Position numbers and translations under genes: made by a program
DNA from: Solimonas sp041659605
Lineage (GTDB): Bacteria > Pseudomonadota > Gammaproteobacteria > Nevskiales > Nevskiaceae
Reading direction: 5' to 3'
DNA: 64,000 bases
Assembly (NCBI GenBank): GCA_041659605.1
Contig: JBAZXW010000021.1
Coordinates: 14,241 to 78,240 of the forward strand
Notes under the pieces: generated by a model
Databases searched by the model: none
Seen by the model: only the letters and a program-made list of their open reading frames with translations
What the model was told of the DNA's origin: nothing
Shown: piece after piece, positions 51,354-58,021 of the stretch
How positions within the stretch are numbered: position 1 is the first letter of the stretch
Layout of the letters: each line of letters starts with the position of its first letter

Positions 51354-52043
51354 TCAGGCGCTGCGACAGGCGCCGACTGGCGGGGCGTCTTCGATGCCGT
51401 CCAAGGCGCTGGCGACCAGTTGCTGGTAGTGCGCGAACGCGGCAAACGCGGTGTCCGCCGGGACGTGCACCGGCGCGCCGTAGTGGATATCGATGCGCGC
51501 GAAGGGCTTGGGCAGTCGAAATGCGTCCCAGCTCTTCAGCGCCCAGTAGCGCGACGGTAACGGGAGATAGGGCACGATCGGCAGGCCGGTCGCGCGTGCC
51601 ATTTCGATGATGCCGGGTTTGACCACATGCGCGGGTCCGCGCGGACCATCGACGGTCAGCGCACCGGGAACACCGGCGCGCAGCATGTCGATCATCTCGT
51701 CCTTGGCTTCTTTTCCGCCCTTGTCGATGTCGCCCTTTTTCGAGCTGCCGCGCGCGACGTGATGACCGAGCCGCCGGCACAGGGCGCTCACCGGTTCGCC
51801 ATCGCGCGAACGCGACACGATCACCACGTGCCGGCGCCCGGTTTGCGCGAGGATGCCGGCGAACAGGTTCTGGTGCCAGATCGCCAGGATGTAGGCGGCG
51901 CAGCCCGCAGGGGCGGGAACCGGCGCCGTGCCCTGGAAGCGGAAGCGGTAGGTGGACGCCAGTGCGCGCACCACTACGTAACCCAGCCATGCGGCGAGGG
52001 TGCCCGCCGCGGATGTTCCGACCTTGCGGGCGGACTCAGTCAC
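51354..52043 (-). CDS. DUF374 lysophospholipid acyltransferase-like protein
   Basis: A 229-residue protein starting at a GTG. It has DUF374 motifs: AAYILAIWHQNLFAGILAQT with the active-site-like HQN, VSRSRDGEPVSALCRRLGHH, RGSSKKGDIDKGGKEAKDEM and TVDGPRGPAHVVKPGIIEMA. DUF374 relates to KdtA/LpxL-type acyltransferases of the envelope. It overlaps the upstream gene by eight bases. Confidence 0.88.
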   Translation of the reverse strand: MTESARKVGTSAAGTLAAWLGYVVVRALASTYRFRFQGTAPVPAPAGCAAYILAIWHQNLFAGILAQTGRRHVVIVSRSRDGEPVSALCRRLGHHVARGSSKKGDIDKGGKEAKDEMIDMLRAGVPGALTVDGPRGPAHVVKPGIIEMARATGLPIVPYLPLPSRYWALKSWDAFRLPKPFARIDIHYGAPVHVPADTAFAAFAHYQQLVASALDGIEDAPPVGACRSA

Positions 52044-52416
52044 GCAGACGTGCGTCGATGAGGTAGTGCAGTGAGATGCTGCAGGGCGCGCCGCGAACCT
52101 TGCCGCTGCACTGGAGTACGCCCGTGGTTTCCTTTCCGCGCGAACGAACGGCAGTCGCGACCGCGGGCCCGAGGTCGAAGCCGCCGCCGGAGCAGTCGCG
52201 CTCCGGACACATCAGGTCGAAGAACGCCTGCATGTCCGGCAGGAAGATCCACTTGTGCGGAGACGAATGGGGCTTGCCGGTCGGGAGAAAGAAGCGCAGC
52301 TCGACAACGAGCTCCTCGACGCCGGGCAGGTGCTGCGCCAGCGTCGGAACCGACAGGTAAGCGCGCTGGCGTGCTTCACGCACGCGGGGGTCAAAAGCGC
52401 GGGGATTGTTGGCCAA
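52036..52416 (-). CDS. Hypothetical protein with Cys-containing core
   Basis: A 126-residue protein, possibly starting at TTG 52416, which follows AGGAG by eight bases; a longer GTG start at 52452 is possible. It includes KWIFLPDMQAFFDLMCPERD and GVLQCSGKVRGAPCSISLHY, with three cysteines that could bind a metal. No family recognised. It overlaps the DUF374 gene and is probably co-transcribed. Confidence 0.6.
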   Translation of the reverse strand: MANNPRAFDPRVREARQRAYLSVPTLAQHLPGVEELVVELRFFLPTGKPHSSPHKWIFLPDMQAFFDLMCPERDCSGGGFDLGPAVATAVRSRGKETTGVLQCSGKVRGAPCSISLHYLIDARLRD

Positions 52417-52497
52417 CGGTACCACTCCTGTGCGTGAACGACGAACCGGCACTCACGCGGAACGTCCCGACTGCGTCCCGGCTACGGGGACGCGCCG

Positions 52498-52596
52498 TTA
52501 CTTCTTCCGTTTCTCGGACTTGGCTGCCCGCTTTTCGAGCAGGGACTTCGCCGGCTTCTTCTTCGTTTCCTTCCTGCGATCCATTCCCTTACTCAC
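52498..52596 (-). CDS. Very short Lys-rich protein (32 aa)
   Basis: GTG 52596 to TAA 52498 encodes MSKGMDRRKETKKKPAKSLL followed by EKRAAKSEKRKK. This opening (MSKGMD.KK...KKKPAK) recurs in unnamed small proteins of many proteobacteria, so I judge it real although it is only 32 residues. Its start lies inside the end of the preceding gene with GAGGAG upstream. Function unknown; the charge suggests RNA or ribosome binding. Confidence 0.65.
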   Translation of the reverse strand: MSKGMDRRKETKKKPAKSLLEKRAAKSEKRKK

Positions 52597-52756
52597 GGGC
52601 GCGCTCCTCGGTGCTGTCTGCGGCGACCGCGGCCGTGTCCGTGTCCTCACCCGGCGTGACGGCGCGCGACTGCTTCTTCAGGCGCTTTTCTTCCTGCTTC
52701 TTGTTCTTCTTCAATTCGCGCTGCCGCTTCTCGAAGTTGTAATTGGGTTTGGCCAT
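52589..52756 (-). CDS. Very short basic protein (55 aa)
   Basis: ATG 52756 to TAA 52589 encodes a 55-residue protein starting MAKPNYNFEKRQRELKKNKK and continuing with more Lys/Arg, then an acidic tail. The MAKPNY.FEKR.RE start is shared by many unnamed proteobacterial small proteins. It overlaps the 32-residue gene by eight bases, so the pair is coupled. Function unknown. Confidence 0.7.
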   Translation of the reverse strand: MAKPNYNFEKRQRELKKNKKQEEKRLKKQSRAVTPGEDTDTAAVAADSTEERARE

Positions 52757-52823
52757 GAACCGCCTCCGTGAATGTGTTGAAGCCGCTGCTCCGCCAGGCT
52801 CTGACGGAACCGGGGCGTGATTC

Positions 52824-53087
52824 CTATTGGTCGAGCGTCAGTTCCGGAAGTTCCAGTTCGACGTTGGACCGCTTGATTTCCGGCAGATCGTCTTCGGCGA
52901 GCACCGAAATACCGATATGACCCTCGGCGATTTCCCGGAGCGTCAGCACCGTCGACTTGTGGTCGCCCCAGGGCAGGTGCGCCTGGGCGCCGCGAGCCAG
53001 CTGCCGGGCGCGCTTGGCGGCGACGAGGCAGAGGTCGAAGTGATTGGGTATGCGGGCCAGACAATCGTCGGCGGTTACGCGTGCCAT
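52824..53087 (-). CDS. rpoZ: RNA polymerase omega subunit
   Basis: An 87-residue protein starting MARVTADDCLARIPNHFDLC and continuing LVAAKRARQLARGAQAHLPW, the omega signature. It assists assembly of the beta-prime subunit. In many gammaproteobacteria rpoZ sits between gmk and spoT; here neither neighbour is present. ATG 53087 was chosen because the family starts at this Met. The segment WGDHKSTVLTLREIAEG matches the family. Confidence 0.9.
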   Translation of the reverse strand: MARVTADDCLARIPNHFDLCLVAAKRARQLARGAQAHLPWGDHKSTVLTLREIAEGHIGISVLAEDDLPEIKRSNVELELPELTLDQ

Positions 53088-53250
53088 GGGCGAATCTCGG
53101 AAAGCACCGCAAGAGCACGGTGGTACAGTGTACACGCTTCCCACCGGGGCCATTTTTCCGCGGGCGGATCGCCGTCTGTTGTATTCGATTGCGCAGTCCG
53201 GAGTGCGCGCCGATACTGGCGCCCGCTCATCCACTCTTGCTGGAGTTTAC

Positions 53251-53619
53251 ATGCCGCGTCCGGTTCTCGAAGAAGCCCGCATCCATCCGGCGATCCGCGA
53301 CTTCATTTCGCAAAGTCATCGCGACATCGTCGACGACGTCGCCAAGGCGGTCGATCAGCACGACATCGTCGTCGTCGGCATGGCGCAGAACCCGAATCCC
53401 AAGCGCGCGCGCAAGCTGCTCGATGCGGCCGGGCTGCAGCATCACTACCTGGAATACGGCAGTTACTTCAACAGCTGGCGCCGGCGTAACGCGCTGAAGC
53501 TGTGGACCGGCTGGCCGACGTTCCCGATGGTGTTCGTCAAGCGCCAGCTCATCGGCGGTGCCGACGACCTGGAGAAGCTGCTCGCGTCGGGCGAGATCAA
53601 GAAACTGCTGGGCCGCTGA
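53251..53619 (+). CDS. Glutaredoxin-like protein lacking the active-site cysteine
   Basis: A 122-residue protein with the monothiol-glutaredoxin fold phrases GWPTFPMVFVKRQLIGGADD and LEYGSYFNSWRRRNALKLW, but the active site reads VVVGMAQNPNPKRARKLL, where related glutaredoxins have CGFS or CPYC. There is no Cys in this loop or elsewhere in the protein. It therefore cannot do thiol chemistry and may bind Fe-S or act as a scaffold. GGAG lies 7 bases before the ATG. The phosphodiesterase gene starts 17 bases downstream. Confidence 0.85.
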   Translation: MPRPVLEEARIHPAIRDFISQSHRDIVDDVAKAVDQHDIVVVGMAQNPNPKRARKLLDAAGLQHHYLEYGSYFNSWRRRNALKLWTGWPTFPMVFVKRQLIGGADDLEKLLASGEIKKLLGR

Positions 53620-53635
53620 CGCGCGGGACGCGACG

Positions 53636-54754
53636 GTGCTGCGACGCGCTGCGGGCCTGCTGCTGACGCTTGGACTGGCCGCATGTGGGGACGGTGATCC
53701 GCAGGGCGCGTCGACCGCGTCCGGGCGCGTGCTGATACTGGGCCTCGACGGCACGCGCAGCGAGGGCATCGAACTGGCGCAGACGCCCAACCTCGATGCG
53801 CTGCGCGCGTCCGGCTACGTCGATCTGGATGCGATAACCGGCGACGTCTCGCTGTCGGGGCCGGGCTGGGCGTCGATGCTGAGCGGCGTCTGGTGCGACA
53901 AGCACAAGGTCGTCGACAACGACGTCAGCTGGGCCAATTCGCACTTCGACGCCTATCCGCACTTCCTCGCGCGCGCCGAACAGGCGCGCCCGGCGCTGCG
54001 CACCGCATCCGTTGTCCACTGGGCGCCGATCAACGACGAGATCCTGTGTGCCGACGAGCGCGCCGACGACTGCGGTGGCGTCGACCAGGTGGTCACGCGC
54101 GACACCGACGAGGGCGTGCGCGACGCGGTCGTGGGCCTGCTGCGCGAGGGCGATCCCGAGGCCGTGTTCGTGCAGTTCGACGACATCGACCACGCCGGCC
54201 ACGGCACCGCGCCGTCGTCGCCGCCCGGCGGCTTTTGCCCCAAGCCGTCCGCAGAGCTGGACGGCAACTGCATCCTGCGCGGCCTCAATGACGAGTACCT
54301 GGCCGAGATCGAGCGCATCGACGGCTACGTCGGCAACATCCTCGTTGCGCTGCGCGAGCGCCCGCGCTACGCGCAGGAGAACTGGCTGATCCTCGTCTCG
54401 CCGGATCACGGCGGCGGCGGGCAGGTGTTCAACCAGCATGGCTTCAACGTTGCCCAGGACCGCCGCACTTTCCTGATCGTCGCCGGTCCGGCTGCGCGGC
54501 CACTGCCCGGCACGCCGGTCACGCGCCTGGCCGACCTGCCGTCGGGCGATGGCAACGGCCTGCCGCCGACCGATCCGAGCGGCGCCAAGCTGGTCGATGT
54601 CGCAGCAACAGCGCTGTTCCATCTCGGCATCGCCATCGATCCGACGTGGCAGATCGAAGGACAGCCGGTCGGCGTCGTGGGCGCACCGGCCTACGAGGAA
54701 CGCGAGATCCCGACCTGTTACGCCGCGACGAGCTTCACGCCCGACGCGCGCTAG
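53636..54754 (+). CDS. Alkaline-phosphatase-superfamily phosphodiesterase lipoprotein
   Basis: A 372-residue protein starting at GTG 53636, with a lipobox (LGLAACGDG). The type I phosphodiesterase core is visible: metal ligand in VLILGLDGTRSEGIEL, then TPNLDALRASGYVD, candidate nucleophile loop SLSGPGWASMLSG, FVQFDDIDHAGHG and VSPDHGGGG (Asp-His metal site). It probably hydrolyses a phosphodiester in the periplasm; substrate unknown. It follows the glutaredoxin-like gene closely. Confidence 0.85.
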   Translation: MLRRAAGLLLTLGLAACGDGDPQGASTASGRVLILGLDGTRSEGIELAQTPNLDALRASGYVDLDAITGDVSLSGPGWASMLSGVWCDKHKVVDNDVSWANSHFDAYPHFLARAEQARPALRTASVVHWAPINDEILCADERADDCGGVDQVVTRDTDEGVRDAVVGLLREGDPEAVFVQFDDIDHAGHGTAPSSPPGGFCPKPSAELDGNCILRGLNDEYLAEIERIDGYVGNILVALRERPRYAQENWLILVSPDHGGGGQVFNQHGFNVAQDRRTFLIVAGPAARPLPGTPVTRLADLPSGDGNGLPPTDPSGAKLVDVAATALFHLGIAIDPTWQIEGQPVGVVGAPAYEEREIPTCYAATSFTPDAR

Positions 54755-55551
54755 GCTGACGCGCCGAAGCGGAAGGCCGAAGTCAGCACGCCCATCACCG
54801 GCTCGCTGAAGATGCAGCGGCCCGGCTCGTCGCCTGCCGCGGCAGCGGCGACCATCAGCGGCAGCAGGTGTTCCTCGCGTGGATGCGCCTGGCGTGCCGC
54901 CGGTGCATGTTCCCACTCCTGCAGGCGCCGTTCGCGCTCTGCACCCACGCGCTCGCACAGGCTGTCCTGCAGCCAGGCATCGAAGTGCGTCGCCGCCTCG
55001 TTCGCGGCGGGTCCGAACACGCGCAGGTTGTGATAGCTGTAGCCGCTGCCGACGATCAGCACGCCCTCGTCACGCAGCGGCGCGAGCGCACGGCCGCAGG
55101 CCAGGTGCGCGGCCGGATCGAGGTCGGCGCGCAGCGACAGCTGCACCATCGGCACGCCGGCCTCCGGATAAATCAACTTGAACGGCACGAACAGGCCGTG
55201 GTCGTAGCCGCGCGCGGCGTCGCCTTTTGCAGACAGGCCTGCCGCGCCGAGCCGGTCGATCACCTGCTGCGCCAGCGCCGGATCGCCGGGCGCCGGGTAG
55301 GTGAGCCGGTAGGTGTGCTCGGGAAAGCCGTAGTAGTCGAACAGCAGCGGCGGCCGTTGCTGCGTCGTCACCGCGAACGCCGGCGCTTCCCAGTGCGCGG
55401 AGATCGCCAGCACTGCCTGCGGCCGTTCGGGCACCTGCTGCGACAGCGCGCGCAGCGAGTCGCCCAGCCGCGTCCAGGTGTCCGGCGGATTCCAGTCCAT
55501 GAAGAAGCACGGACCGCCGCCGTGCGAGATGAAGAACGTCGGCTGGCGCAA
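54751..55551 (-). CDS. ygiD: 4,5-DOPA dioxygenase extradiol family protein (YgiD)
   Basis: A 266-residue protein starting at a TTG. Metal-binding His residues are His10 (FISHGGGP), His53 (ISAHWEAP) and the His in REEHLLPLMVAA. YGFPEHTYRLTYPAPGDP and YDHGLFVPF are family-specific. It opens catechol rings such as DOPA using Fe(II). Convergent with the phosphodiesterase gene by four bases; ends 10 bases after yajQ in the same direction. Confidence 0.92.
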   Translation of the reverse strand: MRQPTFFISHGGGPCFFMDWNPPDTWTRLGDSLRALSQQVPERPQAVLAISAHWEAPAFAVTTQQRPPLLFDYYGFPEHTYRLTYPAPGDPALAQQVIDRLGAAGLSAKGDAARGYDHGLFVPFKLIYPEAGVPMVQLSLRADLDPAAHLACGRALAPLRDEGVLIVGSGYSYHNLRVFGPAANEAATHFDAWLQDSLCERVGAERERRLQEWEHAPAARQAHPREEHLLPLMVAAAAAGDEPGRCIFSEPVMGVLTSAFRFGASA

Positions 55552-55561
55552 GGATCGGCGC

Positions 55562-56044
55562 TCAGTCGCGGAAGTTCTCGAACTGCAGCGGCACCTCGAT
55601 GTCCACCTTGCGCAGTAGCGCCATCGCCGCCTGCAGGTCGTCGCGCTTCTTGCCGGTGACTTTCAGCTTGTCGGCGTGGATCTGCGCCTCGACCTTGAGC
55701 TTGGACTCCTTGACCTTGGCGATGATCTTCTTCGCGACCGCCTGCTCGAGGCCCTGCTTCACCGTGATCTTCTGCTTGGCGCGCGACAGGTTGACTTCCG
55801 GCTCGGCGGCGTCCAGGCAGCGCAGGTCGATGCCGCGCGCCGCCAGGCGCGGGTTGAGGATGTCCTGCATCTGCTTGAGCTGGAAGTCGCTGGGCGCGCT
55901 GAGCGTGATCACGTACTCGTCGAGATCGAACGCGGCGTCGCTGCCGCGGAAGTCGAAACGGTTGCCGAGTTCGCGCCGGGCCTGATCGACGGCATTGGTG
56001 AGTTCGTGCTTGTCGACCTTGGAGACGATGTCAAAGGAGGGCAT
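55562..56044 (-). CDS. yajQ: YajQ family nucleotide-binding protein
   Basis: A 160-residue protein beginning MPSFDIVSKVDKHELTNAVD, with TLSAPSDFQLKQMQDILNPR and KLKVTGKKRDDLQAAMALLR. YajQ members bind cyclic di-GMP or nucleotides; in Xanthomonas the homologue acts as a cyclic di-GMP effector. It is full length. Confidence 0.95.
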   Translation of the reverse strand: MPSFDIVSKVDKHELTNAVDQARRELGNRFDFRGSDAAFDLDEYVITLSAPSDFQLKQMQDILNPRLAARGIDLRCLDAAEPEVNLSRAKQKITVKQGLEQAVAKKIIAKVKESKLKVEAQIHADKLKVTGKKRDDLQAAMALLRKVDIEVPLQFENFRD

Positions 56045-56159
56045 GGGAAGCGTTGCGATGGACCGGCCGCAAGCTTACGCCAGCTGCGTGCGACGATGCG
56101 GTAGTTCGCCCGCGCGCGCCGCGCTATGCTCCGGCCCGGCGTTGGCCAGGAGAGCGGAC

Positions 56160-56873
56160 ATGGCGACCAAGAAGGCGAAGAAGAAGTTGGCTGCGAAATC
56201 GGCAGTGCCGAAGAAGAAGCTGCGGGCAAAGGCAAAGGTGACGATGCCGAAGAAAGTGGCCAAGGCCACCAAGGCCACCAAGGCCACCAAGGCCACCAAG
56301 GCCACCAAGGCCACCAAGGCCACCAAGAAGCCGGCGGCCAAGGCGAAGAAAGTTGCCAAGACCGCCAAGGCCAAAGCCAAGGCGGTACGGCCCAAGACGG
56401 TGCGCGCCAAGGCAAAGCCGGCGAAGAAGAAGGATGGACGTCCGCCGGCCAGCAACTGGCCCGCGCTCGCACCGTACATGACCGTGCGCGACGCCACGCT
56501 GAGCCTGGATTTCTACCGCGACGCCTTCGGCTTCGAGATCGAAGGCATGGTGATGCGTGATGCCGAAGGCCGCGTGATGCACGCGGGCATGCGCCTGGGC
56601 GATGCCTGCATCATGTTCGCGCCGCAGGGCATGTCCAGCGAGATGCAGGCGCCGGCGGCGAGCGGTGCAGCGGACAGCCTGTCGCTGTACGTCTACGTGC
56701 CGGACGTCGACACGCACGCCGAGCGCGCGCAGGAGGCGGGCGCGGCGATGCTGCAGGAGCCGGCCGACCAGTTCTGGGGCGATCGCATCGCGGTCTTCAA
56801 GGATCCGGACGGTTATCACTGGACCTTCGCCACCAACGTCGGCGAGTTCGACGCCTCCAAGGCGCCGGGCTGA
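56160..56873 (+). CDS. Glyoxalase/VOC-fold protein with N-terminal histone-H1-like tail
   Basis: A 237-residue protein in two parts. Residues 1-95 are Lys/Ala/Thr-rich (MATKKAKKKLAAKSAVPKKK, then seven KAT triplets) as in H1-like and AlgP/PhaF proteins. Residues 100-235 are a VOC domain (ALAPYMTVRDATLSLDFYRD; VFKDPDGYHWTFATNVGE), like PhnB/glyoxalase-resistance proteins. The KAT run is coded by seven exact 9-base repeats and could vary in length. The join suggests a DNA- or polyanion-tethered VOC protein. ATG 56160 follows AGGAGAG. Confidence 0.85.
   Translation: MATKKAKKKLAAKSAVPKKKLRAKAKVTMPKKVAKATKATKATKATKATKATKATKKPAAKAKKVAKTAKAKAKAVRPKTVRAKAKPAKKKDGRPPASNWPALAPYMTVRDATLSLDFYRDAFGFEIEGMVMRDAEGRVMHAGMRLGDACIMFAPQGMSSEMQAPAASGAADSLSLYVYVPDVDTHAERAQEAGAAMLQEPADQFWGDRIAVFKDPDGYHWTFATNVGEFDASKAPG
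56262..56324 (+). repeat. Seven tandem copies of AAGGCCACC
   Basis: Seven exact 9-base units within the lysine-rich part of the VOC-domain gene, coding (KAT)x7. In-frame slippage would change the tail length by three residues at a time without breaking the gene. Confidence 0.95.
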
Positions 56874-56888
56874 TCCGGAGCCGCCGGC

Positions 56889-57290
56889 TCAGCCGGCGTC
56901 GGCAGTCTCGCGGTTGCGCAGCGCGTCGGCGAAGCGGTACATCGGCACGCGCAGCAGCGCGCGCAGCTCCTCGCTCGCGCCGGTCTGGTCGAGCGCGGCC
57001 TTCATGCACAGCAGCCACTGGTCGCGTTCGACCGGGCCGATCGCATACGGCCCGTGCGGCCCGTGCATGCAGACGCTGCCGTACTTCTCGAAATACAGGC
57101 GCGGACCGCCGAACCAGCCGGACAGGAATTCATAGAGCTTGAGCTTGATCGGCGCGAGATCGCCCTTGTGCATCGCGCGAATCGCCGCCGCTTCGGGCAG
57201 ACGATCCATCGCGTCGTAGAAGGCCTCGGCCAATGCGCGCACGCCGGCGTCGCCGCCGATCAGCTCGTAGGGGGTGACGCGTGGTTCCAT
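56889..57290 (-). CDS. Group II truncated hemoglobin
   Basis: A 133-residue globin with the truncated-globin opening YELIGGDAGVRALAEAFYDA, YEFLSGWFGGPRLYFEKYG, the proximal-region PHGPYAIG and Trp in RDQWLLCMKAAL. Group II globins bind oxygen and can detoxify nitric oxide or peroxides. It is convergent with the VOC gene. Confidence 0.9.
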   Translation of the reverse strand: MEPRVTPYELIGGDAGVRALAEAFYDAMDRLPEAAAIRAMHKGDLAPIKLKLYEFLSGWFGGPRLYFEKYGSVCMHGPHGPYAIGPVERDQWLLCMKAALDQTGASEELRALLRVPMYRFADALRNRETADAG

Positions 57291-57467
57291 GTCGGAGTCG
57301 GGTGGTTGCAGTAATGCGGCCCGACTCTAGCGATTGTCCGGCGTCGGGCTTTGATGCAGATCAGTGCGAGCGCAAGGCGACCTCCAAACGGGTGCGATCG
57401 AATGCGTACACTGAGCCACCTCGCGGCCACGCAAAGCACCTTGGCCGTGCGTCCACCGGAGTGCTTG

Positions 57468-58016
57468 ATGCGTACCCTGTTCCTGATCACCGCGATGCTG
57501 TACGCGTCGCTCGCGGGCGCCGTCTGCATCGCGCCGATTCTCGACAAGGTGGAGCGGCGCCTGGTCGGTGGCGAGGAGAACCTGTGCGAGTCCTACGCCG
57601 GCAAGGTCGTGCTCGTCGTCAACACCGCGAGCAAGTGCGGCTTTACGCCGCAGTACGAAGGCCTGGAAGCGCTGTACAAGTCGCACAAGGACCTCGGCCT
57701 GGTGGTGCTTGGCTTCCCGTCGGACCAGTTCGGCGGACAGGAGTACGCGGACAATGCCGAGATCGCCAAGTTCTGCAAGCTGAACTTCGGCGTCAGCTTT
57801 CCGATGTTCCAGAAGTCCGACGTCAAGGGCGAGAAAGTGAACCCCCTGTTCCGCGACCTGATCGCCGCGACCGGCAAGACGCCCGCGTGGAATTTCAATA
57901 AATACCTGGTGACGCGCGACGGCAAGACGGTGCGCTACTTCCCGAGCAAGGTCGCGCCGGATGCCCCTGAGCTGATGCAGGCGATCGACGCCGCGCTGGC
58001 CCAGCCGGCGCCTTGA
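57468..58016 (+). CDS. Exported glutathione peroxidase-family protein
   Basis: A 182-residue protein with a signal peptide (residues 1-19). The active site has peroxidatic Cys57 in VNTASKCGFTPQY, Gln87 region in GFPSDQFGGQE, and the WNFNKYLV motif with Trp/Asn; Cys103 could be the resolving Cys. It removes peroxides, probably with thioredoxin-type reductants in the periplasm. ATG 57468 follows GGAG. The next gene starts five bases after its stop, and they are probably co-transcribed. Confidence 0.9.
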   Translation: MRTLFLITAMLYASLAGAVCIAPILDKVERRLVGGEENLCESYAGKVVLVVNTASKCGFTPQYEGLEALYKSHKDLGLVVLGFPSDQFGGQEYADNAEIAKFCKLNFGVSFPMFQKSDVKGEKVNPLFRDLIAATGKTPAWNFNKYLVTRDGKTVRYFPSKVAPDAPELMQAIDAALAQPAP

Positions 58017-58021
58017 TCCGC

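Noticed and set aside
56262..56324. Tandem repeat considered as a CRISPR or mini-satellite array
   Set aside because: Units are contiguous 9-mers without spacers and code in frame for KAT; a coding repeat.
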